Of a stretch of DNA of 64,000 nt, positions 37,075-45,929 are shown piece after piece. The DNA is taken from NCBI GenBank assembly GCA_012518615.1, contig JAAYRU010000038.1, positions 1-64,000 on the forward strand, read 5' to 3'. Under the pieces are notes generated by a model. That model made no database searches. It had not been told where the DNA came from and was given only the letters and a program-made list of their open reading frames with translations. The translations under genes and the position numbers were made by a program. Within the stretch, counting starts at the first letter, position 1; the number at the start of each line of letters is the position of its first letter. This stretch comes from Christensenellaceae bacterium (GTDB taxonomy: Bacteria; Bacillota; Clostridia; Christensenellales; Aristaeellaceae).

Positions 37075-38051
37075 ACAATGGTTTAAAACGCTTATTTAGC
37101 GTGGTTTTATTTGCATGTGTGCTTTTTTGTGCGACATTTCAAGAGGTAAAAGCTGAAGAACTACCCTACGAGCAGGTGTATACACCCGAACAGAGAGATG
37201 CCATAAATGCTGCGCTTGAGGATGGAAGCAAGCTTCTACCCGTTGGAGAAGAGTTTCGCATAAAGGTAAAGCCGGATGACCTTTCTATAATAGAAGGGCT
37301 TGACGACACATGGAAAAACATACTGCTGCTTGGTACAGATACAGGGAACATTAAGCTTAACTATGGTAGGACGGATGCCATGCTTGTTCTAAGCGTAAAT
37401 AAACGCACAGGGGAGCTAAAACTAACTAGCTTAGTTAGGGATATGTTTGTGAAAATACCTAACACTTCCATGCATAACCGCATAAATGCCGCCAATGCTT
37501 TTGGAGGGCCTCTGCTTGCGGTAAAAACCGTTAATGAAACATTAGGGCTTAATATAAAGTTATATGCGAGCATAAATTTTTCAGGCTTTAAAGATGTTGT
37601 TGATGCGCTTGGCGGGGTAGATATAGAAATTACAGACACCGAAGCTAGAATAATAGGCATAGAAAAGCTTGAAGGTGCACAAACGCTGTCGGGTGATGAA
37701 GCGCTTCAATATGTACGCATACGCAAAATAGGCAGCAACTTCGGAAGGAATGAGCGTCAGCGTACATTTCTTGTGGCGCTGCTTAACAAGATAAAAAATA
37801 GCGATATAGATACCGCTATTGAAGCCCTTATACTTTCCTTAAGTCATATGGCAACAAATATGTCCATAAATGATATTTTGCCCCTTGTGCCGCTGGTAAT
37901 AGCCAATCAAAAGGATATGGCTATGTTAAGCCTACCTGCAAAGGGCGACTATGCTTTAGGCTCAACCAGCTGGGGTGCTAGCGTTGTGTATTTTAATAGG
38001 CAAAAAACTAAGGATACTTTTATGCGCTTTGTATATTTAAATGAGGATTAA
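37071..38051 (+). CDS. LytR-CpsA-Psr (LCP) family glycopolymer ligase
   Basis: 326 residues. The N-terminal hydrophobic segment ends KA-EE and could be cleaved, unlike the anchored LCP proteins of Bacillus. The LCP domain spans about 80-245, with LLLGTDTGN, the Arg/Asp pair of YGRTDAMLVLSVN, SLVRDMFVKIP and the later RIRKIGSNFGRNERQRTF block. These enzymes transfer undecaprenyl-linked glycans to peptidoglycan. Pairing with a CapD-type dehydratase supports a surface-polymer role. Its TAA overlaps the asnA stop on the other strand. Confidence 0.88.
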   Translation: MNNGLKRLFSVVLFACVLFCATFQEVKAEELPYEQVYTPEQRDAINAALEDGSKLLPVGEEFRIKVKPDDLSIIEGLDDTWKNILLLGTDTGNIKLNYGRTDAMLVLSVNKRTGELKLTSLVRDMFVKIPNTSMHNRINAANAFGGPLLAVKTVNETLGLNIKLYASINFSGFKDVVDALGGVDIEITDTEARIIGIEKLEGAQTLSGDEALQYVRIRKIGSNFGRNERQRTFLVALLNKIKNSDIDTAIEALILSLSHMATNMSINDILPLVPLVIANQKDMAMLSLPAKGDYALGSTSWGASVVYFNRQKTKDTFMRFVYLNED

Positions 38052-39055
38052 AGCAGTCTAACGCCTGCGTTTCTGCATATATCTATCGTGCCCTCGTCCC
38101 AGCAGGAGGACTGCACCTCGCCTATATGCGCCTTTTGTAGTAGCAGCATACATAGTCTGCTCTGTCCTATGCCTCCGCCTATGGTATAGGGGAGTTTTCC
38201 ATCTGCCAGTGCCCTGTGGAAGGGGTATTCAAGCCTATGCTCACAATTTGAGAGTTTAAGCTGTTCTATCAAGCTCTCAGGAGATACCCGTATACCCATA
38301 GAGCTAAGTTCCATGGGCATTTGAAGCTCCTCGCTCCAGAAGAGTATATCGCCATTCAGCTGCCAGTCATCATAGTCGGGCGCGCGCATATCGTGGGGGT
38401 TGCCGCTTTTCAGTTTGCCGCCTATCTGCAAAATACAGGCGGTTTTATATTTTTTAACATATTCATATTCCCTCTCTTTTGGGGTTAAGGCGGGGTACAT
38501 ATCCTCAAGTTCTTGGCTTAGTATAAAGCTGGCTTCACGGCAGAGTACAGTATCTAGCCTTGAATATTTCCACTTAAGCATATCAAGTGTTGAGCAAATA
38601 GCAGTTACTATTCTCTGCATTGTATCTTTAAGCGTTGCCATAGTGCGCATTTCGGGGGTTATTACCCTTTCCCAGTCCCACTGGTCAACATATATGGAGT
38701 GAATATTGTCAAGAACCTCATCGCGGCGTATAGCGTTCATATCCGTATACAGCCCCTCACCTACGGGGAAACCGTATTTGGCAAGCGCTAGACGCTTCCA
38801 TTTGGCAAGAGAATGTACTACCTCCGCATTTTGGGGTAGGTGTTTCATATCAAAGCGTACGGGGCGTTCAACACCGCTCAAGTCATCGTTAAGACCGGAG
38901 TTCGTCGCCACAAAAAGCGGGGCGGATACTCTCTTTAGGTTTAGCGCCTTGCAAAGCAGATACGCGAAATGTTCCTTAATTATTGCGATAGCTTCCTGTG
39001 TTTCATACAGGTTAAGCCTTGAAAAATAGTTTTCAGGTATAAAGCTTATGTTCAT
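38048..39055 (-). CDS. asnA: Aspartate-ammonia ligase (asparagine synthetase A)
   Basis: 335 residues, family length. Class II synthetase-like core with PLFVATNSGLNDDLSGVERPVRFD, EVVHSLAKWKR, YTDMNAIRRDE, YVDQWDWE and C-terminal GGGIGQSRLCMLLL. It makes Asn from Asp, ammonia and ATP. GGAGGG precedes the ATG. It is the last gene of a leftward envelope operon and overlaps the upstream VanW gene by 4 bases. Confidence 0.95.
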   Translation of the reverse strand: MNISFIPENYFSRLNLYETQEAIAIIKEHFAYLLCKALNLKRVSAPLFVATNSGLNDDLSGVERPVRFDMKHLPQNAEVVHSLAKWKRLALAKYGFPVGEGLYTDMNAIRRDEVLDNIHSIYVDQWDWERVITPEMRTMATLKDTMQRIVTAICSTLDMLKWKYSRLDTVLCREASFILSQELEDMYPALTPKEREYEYVKKYKTACILQIGGKLKSGNPHDMRAPDYDDWQLNGDILFWSEELQMPMELSSMGIRVSPESLIEQLKLSNCEHRLEYPFHRALADGKLPYTIGGGIGQSRLCMLLLQKAHIGEVQSSCWDEGTIDICRNAGVRLL

Positions 39056-40089
39056 TCAGCCCTCCATATAGCTAAAGTTAGCGCCCCATCCTGTACAGTG
39101 CCTTCTATGCGTACTGGAAAGGGATAGTTGTTTGTGAAAATAAAGTTCTGTTTCTTGTTACCTACAGCGGCGTCGGCTCCGTGGGGTAAGTATGCTATAC
39201 CCCTTGGTCCGTGCGGGCGTCTATGGTCTATATTTATGCCTGGCAATTGAAGCGTTACATTGTATAGCGTGCTTGAAATCTGGCATGTGCCACCGCCGTA
39301 GCCAAGCTTACTTCCGCCGTCAACAAGTACTATCGCCGGGAAATATCCATTTCTAGCGTTATATGGGCCAAGGTCCCTATTGAAATCAAAATTACTTCTG
39401 GATTTTATGGTTATTTCTTCGAACTTATCGCAAGAAACTTCAAGGTTTTTAATGCGGCTTAGGTTATTTTCAGTAGTAGCTATATTATAAAATGATGTGT
39501 ATGCCGCTATTGGATAATCTAATGAAGGTTCTTCACTTAAATAATCTATTGGTACAATTTCGCTAAGCGCCCTTGTGTCAACATATCCGTACTGTTTTTT
39601 GAATATAAGCTTGCCATAGCCGTCCTCGAAGCCTATAAAAGCAAGCCTTGCGCCCTCATTTAGTGTAATAAGTTCGCTTCCATTGCTGCTCGGTCTATCA
39701 AGCACGGGTGTAGTTTCACTTACCCAGCCTATGTATGTGTTCTGTACGCCGGGGTAGTTAGGTATCTTATCTATTTGTAGGTTCTCAACTGTAAAATCAT
39801 CAAGCTTATCACGGTTTATATAGCCTATTATAGCGCCTTCCCTGCCTACAAGTAGGCGAGATGGGGAAACAGCATATATATCAACCCTTTTGCCTGCGCC
39901 TAAATAGAAAATTCTGTTCTGTAGCTCCACATCTGAGAATATAGGGCTTTCGTATCTAAGCAGCGCAGTGTATAAGGGCTGTTTGCCGGCATACTCATCA
40001 AAAAGCGGAGCTGTATACAGTTCTTCCGCTGGGGTTGGCAAGGTAAATAGAGATATTATTATAGCTAAAAATAAAGTTGTTTTTCTCAT
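39052..40089 (-). CDS. Secreted VanW-domain protein with SH3-like region
   Basis: 345 residues. Signal peptide about 1-20 (PTPA-EE). The middle (about 120-185) is SH3-like, with WVSETTPVLDRPSSNGSELITL and KQYGYVDTR. The C-terminal VanW domain (about 195-340) has the hallmark GGGTCQISSTLYN and PHGPRGIAYLPHGADA. VanW is an accessory protein of unknown mechanism in vancomycin-resistance clusters, and relatives are common in clostridial envelopes. It is a diverged duplicate of the gene before it in the operon (40086-41084). Confidence 0.82.
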   Translation of the reverse strand: MRKTTLFLAIIISLFTLPTPAEELYTAPLFDEYAGKQPLYTALLRYESPIFSDVELQNRIFYLGAGKRVDIYAVSPSRLLVGREGAIIGYINRDKLDDFTVENLQIDKIPNYPGVQNTYIGWVSETTPVLDRPSSNGSELITLNEGARLAFIGFEDGYGKLIFKKQYGYVDTRALSEIVPIDYLSEEPSLDYPIAAYTSFYNIATTENNLSRIKNLEVSCDKFEEITIKSRSNFDFNRDLGPYNARNGYFPAIVLVDGGSKLGYGGGTCQISSTLYNVTLQLPGINIDHRRPHGPRGIAYLPHGADAAVGNKKQNFIFTNNYPFPVRIEGTVQDGALTLAIWRAE

Positions 40090-41084
40090 GCTTTATATAT
40101 TGCCACAAAGAGAGAGCCGTCCTGTACATGCGCGCTTATGCGAACAGCGAAGGAATAGTCGTTCCTAAATACAAAATTAAGTCCGCCTGAAGTAGCGTCA
40201 ACCCCATGGGGTATGTAGCTTACCCCGCCAGGTCCATGCGGGGCGCGTACAAGCACTGTAAGCCCTGTGAGTTGCAGCACCACATTATACAGCGTTGAAG
40301 ATATTTGGCAGGAGCCACCGCCCGTTGCCGTGCCCCATCCGCCATCCTTTAGCGCGCCCGCTTCAAGGTAGCCGTTACCGGCAGTAAAGGGTCCCACTTC
40401 TCCGTTAAAATCTAGGCTTTGCCCGGGTGCAAGTGTTTTTGACATCTTAGATGAGCCAAGCTTAAGATTGCTTATGCGGTTGGGGTTTAGACCCTCTTCC
40501 GATATATTATAAAAGGAGTTGTATACAGCTATTGGGGTATTCGCATCGCCAAGGCTTACATCCGGCGCTACTCTGCCAAGTTCAGCGAGATACCTAGTAT
40601 CTATATAACCCCACTGTCGTCTATATATAAAGTATGCCCAGCCGTCTATTACATCTATTATACCAACCTTAGCGCCGGAGTGTAGCGTTATTAGCGTTTC
40701 AGAGTTAGAATCAGCTGCGGCTTTTACAGGCGTATCCTGCCACATAGTGGCGTAATATCTATGGAAAAACACTCCATATGGAGGGGTTGTGGCAGGGTTT
40801 AAGGGTTTTACATCCTCTATCCTGCCCCTTAGTATATAACCTATTGAATTGCCATGTAATATGCCTACATAGTTTGGTAGTACACTTATTATCTGTATGG
40901 GTGTGCCAGGCTTAAAGCTGTCAAGCACCTTTGAGTTTTTATCAGGCGCCACATAGGTGTTTGTGTAGCCATCATAATATGTAGTGGTTCTACCGGTGTA
41001 TAATACATTGTACTGTGCATATGAAGGCATTATAGCGAGCATTGCACATATGGCAAGCGTTAAAGCGATAATGCGTTTAGTCAT
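40086..41084 (-). CDS. Secreted VanW-domain protein with SH3-like region (paralogue)
   Basis: 332 residues from the ATG at 41084 after AAGGAGGAAAG; an upstream in-frame ATG at 41162 lacks a site and lies inside the DUF896 gene. Signal peptide ends PSYA-QY. An SH3-like part holds LITLHSGAKVGIIDV and RRQWGYIDTR. VanW domain with GGGSCQISSTLYN (a Ser where the paralogue has Thr) and PHGPGGVSYIPHGVDA. Same architecture as the next gene, so the two arose by tandem duplication. Overlaps it by 4 bases. Confidence 0.82.
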   Translation of the reverse strand: MTKRIIALTLAICAMLAIMPSYAQYNVLYTGRTTTYYDGYTNTYVAPDKNSKVLDSFKPGTPIQIISVLPNYVGILHGNSIGYILRGRIEDVKPLNPATTPPYGVFFHRYYATMWQDTPVKAAADSNSETLITLHSGAKVGIIDVIDGWAYFIYRRQWGYIDTRYLAELGRVAPDVSLGDANTPIAVYNSFYNISEEGLNPNRISNLKLGSSKMSKTLAPGQSLDFNGEVGPFTAGNGYLEAGALKDGGWGTATGGGSCQISSTLYNVVLQLTGLTVLVRAPHGPGGVSYIPHGVDATSGGLNFVFRNDYSFAVRISAHVQDGSLFVAIYKA

Positions 41085-41304
41085 TTTCTTTCCTCCTTGA
41101 GTCTGCCTTTTGGGCGAGTTTCTCACGACTCCCATCTTCACGCAAAATATAAGTATTGTCAAGCTGAGATTTTAAATTTTCTCTGAATGCTTTTATATAT
41201 TCAGCCCTTAGTGTTGCCTGAAGCTCTTTTTCCTCAGGTGTTAAAGTACCTTCCTTTTGCTTTTTATAGAGTTCATTTATTTTTGCTATCTTTTCTTTAT
41301 TCAT
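41077..41304 (-). CDS. DUF896 family small protein (YnzC-like)
   Basis: 75 residues. The N-terminal helical hairpin KIAKINELYKKQKEGTLTPEEKELQATLRAEYIKAFR is the DUF896 signature; the charged tail NTYILREDGSREKL is also usual. Bacillus YnzC is an SOS-operon member of unclear function. It overlaps both neighbours by 8 bases, so it belongs to the operon, but its link to the envelope is unknown. Confidence 0.88.
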   Translation of the reverse strand: MNKEKIAKINELYKKQKEGTLTPEEKELQATLRAEYIKAFRENLKSQLDNTYILREDGSREKLAQKADSRRKEND

Positions 41305-42226
41305 GCGTTTTCTCCCTGAGTGATAGCGCTATGCCGCTTGGCAGCGCAAGCAGGGCAATATAGCCAATGTACAGCAGCCATTTCTGTATTTCCGAGCGGT
41401 CTATAAGAAATTCTATACCTATTGCTCCAAAAACCGCAACAGGAAGTAAAAACAGATTAATTTTAGCCCTTTTGCTCATAGGTTTTTTTCTAAGGGAAAG
41501 TATAAGAAGAGCAATCCCCCAAAGTACGCTTGAAAGCACCTGCTGCAGCCCTACAAAGGAAAATCGCATATGTCCATCGTAGCGCAGGCTTTCAAATATT
41601 ACTTGAGTTGCACCAAATAGTATCATCCAGCTTAAAAACACATCGCCTTTTTTATATTTATTAAGCCAAGCGTATAGTAATACGCATAGTACGCAGGCAC
41701 AAACAGCCTCAAGCAGCCATGTTTTAAGGTAGGCATCATATTCTCCAACATGAACTAAAAAGCCTCCCTCAAGTACGCCCGTTACAAGCGGGCGGCTTAT
41801 GCCAAGCTGCGTGTAGCTTTCACCAAGCCTTGCGAATAATATAAACGCCATAAGGGGAGAGGTAATAGCGTCAAGCAATTTATGCGTGTTTTCGCCTAAT
41901 GCTTTGGCAGATAATAATGCCGCAAATATCATAGCTATTATTACCCCATACATAGACATGCCGCCAGTGCTTAGCCTAAATATATTTTTAAGTGTAAGCA
42001 CAGCTCTAAAATTGCTGTCCGTAAGGCAGTAAAGTAGGCGGGATAGCAATACTCCAAGCGGCAAACTTAAGCATATAGCAAGGAGCAAAACGCCTTTTTT
42101 AAGTGATACCTTACGCTCTACAAAATATGCAAGGGCTATCGCAAATAATACACCCAGCGATAAAAAGCTGCCGTATGTGTAGAGTTTTATTCCTAATATA
42201 TCTATAGTTGCAAGCGTTGTTCGCAA
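41297..42226 (-). CDS. Lgt-like membrane protein (prolipoprotein diacylglyceryl transferase family)
   Basis: 309 residues from a TTG at 42226, about seven helices. It resembles Lgt in the GGMSMYG turn (88-94) and overall layout. The family signature GRxGNFxN appears here as ARLGESYTQ (132-140): the Arg and Gly remain but both Asn positions are changed. I therefore hesitate to call it a working Lgt. It lies between the glycosidase and DUF896 genes and overlaps DUF896 by 8 bases. Family moderately sure, activity unsure. Confidence 0.6.
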   Translation of the reverse strand: MRTTLATIDILGIKLYTYGSFLSLGVLFAIALAYFVERKVSLKKGVLLLAICLSLPLGVLLSRLLYCLTDSNFRAVLTLKNIFRLSTGGMSMYGVIIAMIFAALLSAKALGENTHKLLDAITSPLMAFILFARLGESYTQLGISRPLVTGVLEGGFLVHVGEYDAYLKTWLLEAVCACVLCVLLYAWLNKYKKGDVFLSWMILFGATQVIFESLRYDGHMRFSFVGLQQVLSSVLWGIALLILSLRKKPMSKRAKINLFLLPVAVFGAIGIEFLIDRSEIQKWLLYIGYIALLALPSGIALSLREKTHE

Positions 42227-43216
42227 TTAATTGCCCTCATTTTCTACTAGGCTTGCGAAATATATCATATCGCTCTGAGCGCGCTCATTGCTGCGGCTTC
42301 TGTTTTGGAAATATCCGCCGTTATACACTATGGTTGCGGAGTTGCCGCCATCAAAGTTGAACGCCTGTTTACAGCCTAAATTGAACATAAAATCCGCAAG
42401 CTCCTGCTGGGTAGCGCCGTCAGAATTATCCCTACGCCCCTCTGCATGCACTATTACATATTTTAGTGAGTCAAGTTGTCCAAGAGCTAGGCGCGGTTCC
42501 CTGCCATCTGGGTTATAGCCATATTTTTCGGGTATGGCTTGCAGCTGCTCATCCTTTACAAGCGCAGGGCCGAATGTGAATGCGTTTATTATTGTATGTC
42601 CCGCGTTTTCAAAGGCTTCAAGCTGCTCAGTTTTATCTTCGCCTGTAAGTATATGAAAATCCCCATTTTCGTCTATTATAAGGGTATCCTTAAGGCGGTT
42701 AAACTTGTTGCGTGCCTTTTCTCCCATGCGGTACTCAAAAGAAGTCTTTTTTGGGTCGTTTGCCATGTAGTTGGCGTTGCAGGCAATAACCGCATTGTAT
42801 TTTTCCGCCATGGAGGATATAAGCGCAACGCGGCTTGAGCGCAAATCCCCCGCTGTTGCGGTTCTAAGCTGAGTAGGGCTTGCTACCTGAATATAGGCTA
42901 TGCGCCATACTACGCCATCTTCTTCGCGCGTTTCAAGGGTAAGCCTTATACTGGGGTCTGAATAACCTTCATCTGTAAAATTTTCTTGTATCGGCTTTTT
43001 GCCCGGGGAAAAATCTATAGGAAGGGGTTTTAGCAGCTCCTCCGCATTTGCACTGGGTATAAGCCAAGAAAGCAAATTATCTTCCTGTTTCCATATTTCA
43101 TCCTCAAGCTTGTATCTTTCTTCATCAAGCAGAGCTCCCGAGGGTATAATAAATGAAAGCGTTAGCGCCATAACTATGCTTAGTATAAGCAGCGCCATGT
43201 ATGTTTTTTTAGACAT
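42227..43216 (-). CDS. Phosphodiester glycosidase family protein (NAGPA-like)
   Basis: 329 residues. One N-terminal membrane helix or signal (about 7-30), a linker, then the NAGPA-type catalytic domain (about 115-322). Its hallmarks are AVIACNANYMANDP, FTFGPALVKD, PRLALGQ, and FNFDGGNSATIVYNG near 288-302. Homologues remove GlcNAc from phosphodiester-linked sugars; in Firmicutes they are thought to act on surface polymers. Overlaps the glycosyltransferase gene by 8 bases. Confidence 0.85.
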   Translation of the reverse strand: MSKKTYMALLILSIVMALTLSFIIPSGALLDEERYKLEDEIWKQEDNLLSWLIPSANAEELLKPLPIDFSPGKKPIQENFTDEGYSDPSIRLTLETREEDGVVWRIAYIQVASPTQLRTATAGDLRSSRVALISSMAEKYNAVIACNANYMANDPKKTSFEYRMGEKARNKFNRLKDTLIIDENGDFHILTGEDKTEQLEAFENAGHTIINAFTFGPALVKDEQLQAIPEKYGYNPDGREPRLALGQLDSLKYVIVHAEGRRDNSDGATQQELADFMFNLGCKQAFNFDGGNSATIVYNGGYFQNRSRSNERAQSDMIYFASLVENEGN

Positions 43217-44330
43217 TTTTTTCTCCTTGTTTTTTATGTGGGAACACCCATGCTTTCTGTACGCGGTAGTTTACAAAGTATAGCAGGGTATCAACCACGA
43301 TTTTTATTATAGATTTATCTATGTTAAGCATCCTGTATATAAGGTCGGTACTTATAGCGCTTGTTGCAAGCGATAGAACACATAGCGTTAGGTACCTTGG
43401 GAACGCGCCATCCTTACTGCCCTTATTGAACACAAAGTTTTTGTTTAGAGTAAAGTTTGCTATTGATGAAATAATCCTAGCAACTGCAGCAGCAGTATAT
43501 GTATGTAATGTGGCTTGCCTTCCGCCAAGTGCGCCTGCCAAGAGAGCGTCAAGCAGCCACCTGTCAAGAAGGGTGAATGCGGATATATCCACCAAGAAGC
43601 TCATAAGGCTAGAAAAAATATACTTGAAGAAGTTGCCGAACAGGTGCCTATATATGCGTATAGAGTCCTTAACAGGGTTGAAATGGCTGCTCTTGTTATC
43701 TTCTATATATATGGTTTTTATTTCAACCACGCTGAAGGGTATTTTACGCATAGCGCATTCTGTTAGCATGTTCATCTCGTATTCAAACCTATCGCCCTCA
43801 ATGTCTTTTACAACAGGTATAAGTTGTCTGCTTATACCCCTTAAGCCCGTTTGAGTGTCCGGAAGATAGTTACCATAAAGCAACGAAAAAAAGAATGTGG
43901 TAAGTTCATTACCTATGCGGCTTCTAAGTGGTGTATTGCCAAGCCTAAAGTTACGGGAACCCAATACTAAACTATCAGGCTTTTCAAGCATTTTATTAGC
44001 TACAGCTATAACGCCTTCGCTTGTGTGTTGACCGTCAGAATCTGCGGTTATTATGCCGGGGCTATCAGGATAGTTTTCAAGGAAGTACTCCATGCCGTAT
44101 TTAAGCGCATGGCCTTTGCCTTTGTTTTTATGGTAACCTATTACAGTGCAGTTATCATATTGCGCTATGGTTTTAAATATATCTTGATATATATCATCAT
44201 CGCCCGAGCCATCATCAACGATAAGTATATGCTTAAATCCATTTTCCGTTAGCGACTTTACATATGCTATAAGCTTATCATCCGGATGCAGCGAAGGTAT
44301 AAGCACCACGCAGCTTAGCACATCGGGCAA
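43209..44330 (-). CDS. Family 2 glycosyltransferase fused to GtrA-like membrane domain
   Basis: 373 residues from a TTG at 44330, five bases after AAGGAGGTG. GT2 domain 1-225 (VDDGSGDDD, KNKGKGHALKYG, TADSDGQH, DTQTGLRGI), then a GtrA-type domain with four helices (about 235-365, FLVDISAFTLL, NFTLNKNFVFN, YRVQKAWVF). The pair probably charges a polyprenol phosphate with sugar and flips it. First gene of the seven-gene envelope operon. Confidence 0.88.
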   Translation of the reverse strand: MPDVLSCVVLIPSLHPDDKLIAYVKSLTENGFKHILIVDDGSGDDDIYQDIFKTIAQYDNCTVIGYHKNKGKGHALKYGMEYFLENYPDSPGIITADSDGQHTSEGVIAVANKMLEKPDSLVLGSRNFRLGNTPLRSRIGNELTTFFFSLLYGNYLPDTQTGLRGISRQLIPVVKDIEGDRFEYEMNMLTECAMRKIPFSVVEIKTIYIEDNKSSHFNPVKDSIRIYRHLFGNFFKYIFSSLMSFLVDISAFTLLDRWLLDALLAGALGGRQATLHTYTAAAVARIISSIANFTLNKNFVFNKGSKDGAFPRYLTLCVLSLATSAISTDLIYRMLNIDKSIIKIVVDTLLYFVNYRVQKAWVFPHKKQGEKNV

Positions 44331-44361
44331 AACAACACCTCCTTACATGATTATCCCCCAT

Positions 44362-44390
44362 ATTGTACCCTTAAAACATCCGTTTGTAAA
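44362..44390 (-). promoter_or_regulatory. Promoter of the envelope operon
   Basis: Minus strand TTTACA (44385-44390), 17 bp, TACAAT (44362-44367), 32 bases before the start of the glycosyltransferase gene. Confidence 0.65.
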
Positions 44391-44481
44391 ACTTTGGAAA
44401 TAGATTTTACAAAAGGTTGAGCTTAAGCATTGTTAGCCTATATTTAGCAATCGACTTAAGCAAGAAAGGCAAAAATAGCCA

Positions 44482-44510
44482 TTGAAAAAACACACAAAGT
44501 GTTGTACTAT
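44482..44510 (+). promoter_or_regulatory. Promoter of metK
   Basis: TTGAAA (44482-44487), 17 bp, TACTAT (44505-44510). Start near 44517, just before the riboswitch. Confidence 0.65.
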
Positions 44511-44528
44511 ATAGTTAATTGAATATGA

Positions 44529-44620
44529 CTTATCAAGAGTGGGGGAGGGACTGGCCCTGTGAACCCCGGCAACCGGCATATGCAAGGTGCTAATTCCAGC
44601 AGCTAAGGCTGACAGATAAG
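44529..44620 (+). ncRNA. SAM-I (S-box) riboswitch aptamer
   Basis: P1 is CTTATC (44529-44534) with GATAAG (44615-44620). Core signatures in order: AAGAGTGGGGGAGGGACTGGCCC, GAACCCCGGCAACC, AAGGTGCTAATTCC and CAGC...GACAGATAAG, all matching the S-box consensus. It lies upstream of metK, its classic target. Confidence 0.96.
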
Positions 44621-44660
44621 TGTTATGTGGCTTATCTGTGCGGGTAAGTCATTTTCTTTA
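44612..44660 (+). promoter_or_regulatory. Expression platform of the SAM-I riboswitch
   Basis: ACAGATAAG (44612-44620) can pair perfectly with CTTATCTGT (44631-44639), or CTTATC (44631-44636) can pair with GGTAAG (44643-44648) before TCATTTTC. The first would be the antiterminator, the second a weak terminator formed when SAM locks P1. Confidence 0.65.
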
Positions 44661-44681
44661 TATAGAAAGGAAGTAATATAA

Positions 44682-45854
44682 TTGAAACGACAGTACACAT
44701 CAGAATCAGTAACGCAGGGGCATCCGGATAAACTTTGCGACCAGATATCCGATACCGTGCTTGACGCAATACTAAGCGAAGACCCTATGGCAAGAGTCGC
44801 CTGCGAAACCTGCGCCACAACTGGGCTTATACTTGTAATGGGGGAAATAAGCACAACTACCTATGTACCCGTAGCGGAGCTTGCAAGAAAGGTAGTGCTT
44901 GATATAGGCTATGATGATTCCTCACTCGGTTTTGACGGTAATTCCTGCGCCGTGCTAACAGTTATAAATGAGCAATCCCAAGATATAGCTGCCGGGGTTA
45001 GCAGAGCTAGCGAAACTAGGGATAATATAGCTGCAGAGCAAAAGACGGGCGCGGGGGACCAAGGTATGATGTTCGGTTTTGCCTGTGATGAAACCGAAGA
45101 ATACATGCCCCTGCCGCTAGTGCTTACGCATAAGATGGCAAAACAAATGGACGAAGTTAGAAAGAGTGGAAAAAGAGAGTGGATGCGCCCTGATGGCAAG
45201 GCGCAGCTTACAGTAAGCTATGATGGTTTTACGCCCGTAAGTTTAGATGCTGTTGTGCTATCAACCCAGCATGATGACATGGTGAGCCAAAAGGAAATTA
45301 AAAATGCCATGATGGAAGATGTAATACGACCCATATTGCCAAGCAAGCTTTTAAACGCATCAACTAAATACTATATAAACCCAAGCGGCAGGTTTGTTAT
45401 AGGCGGTCCTGCCGGGGATAGTGGGCTTACGGGGCGCAAAATTATAGTGGATACATACGGCGGTTTTGCACCGCATGGCGGCGGTTGCTTTAGCGGCAAG
45501 GATCCTACAAAGGTTGATAGGTCTGCCGCATACGCCTGCCGTCATATAGCTAAAAATGTAGTCGCCGCAGGGCTTGCGAGCCGCTGCCAAGTTGCAATAG
45601 CCTATGCGATAGGCGTAGCGCAGCCTGTTAGCTATGCCATTGAAACTTTCGGAACAGGTAAGGTAGACGAAGAAAAGCTTGCAAATTATATTAGAGATAA
45701 TATAGATTTAAGCCCGGACGGCATAATAGAGCGCTTTAAGCTAAGAAGACCCATATATAGGCAAACCGCTACATACGGGCATTTTGGCAGGAATGACCTT
45801 GACTTACCTTGGGAGAAGCTAGATTTGGTGGAGCAGCTCAAAAGGCTTAAATAA
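44682..45854 (+). CDS. metK: S-adenosylmethionine synthetase
   Basis: 390 residues from a TTG at 44682, eight bases after GAAAGGAAG. ATP and metal motifs: [27 protein letters not shown], and the phosphate loop [18 protein letters not shown], with a Cys in place of the usual Ala in GGAFSGKD. It makes SAM from methionine and ATP and is feedback-controlled by the SAM-I riboswitch. A bidirectional terminator follows. Confidence 0.96.
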   Translation: MKRQYTSESVTQGHPDKLCDQISDTVLDAILSEDPMARVACETCATTGLILVMGEISTTTYVPVAELARKVVLDIGYDDSSLGFDGNSCAVLTVINEQSQDIAAGVSRASETRDNIAAEQKTGAGDQGMMFGFACDETEEYMPLPLVLTHKMAKQMDEVRKSGKREWMRPDGKAQLTVSYDGFTPVSLDAVVLSTQHDDMVSQKEIKNAMMEDVIRPILPSKLLNASTKYYINPSGRFVIGGPAGDSGLTGRKIIVDTYGGFAPHGGGCFSGKDPTKVDRSAAYACRHIAKNVVAAGLASRCQVAIAYAIGVAQPVSYAIETFGTGKVDEEKLANYIRDNIDLSPDGIIERFKLRRPIYRQTATYGHFGRNDLDLPWEKLDLVEQLKRLK

Positions 45855-45865
45855 TAAGCGGCACT

Positions 45866-45898
45866 AAAAAAGCCCGGGCGTAAGCTCGAGCTTTTTTA
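45866..45898. terminator. Bidirectional terminator between metK and livF
   Basis: AAAAAAGC at 45866-45873 pairs with GCTTTTTT at 45890-45897, with an inner stem CGGGC/GCTCG (one mismatch, one wobble) and a GTAA loop. U runs result on both strands, serving convergent metK and the liv operon. Confidence 0.85.
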
Positions 45899-45929
45899 TT
45901 ACTTTGATAATTTTTTCAACATCGAAATT

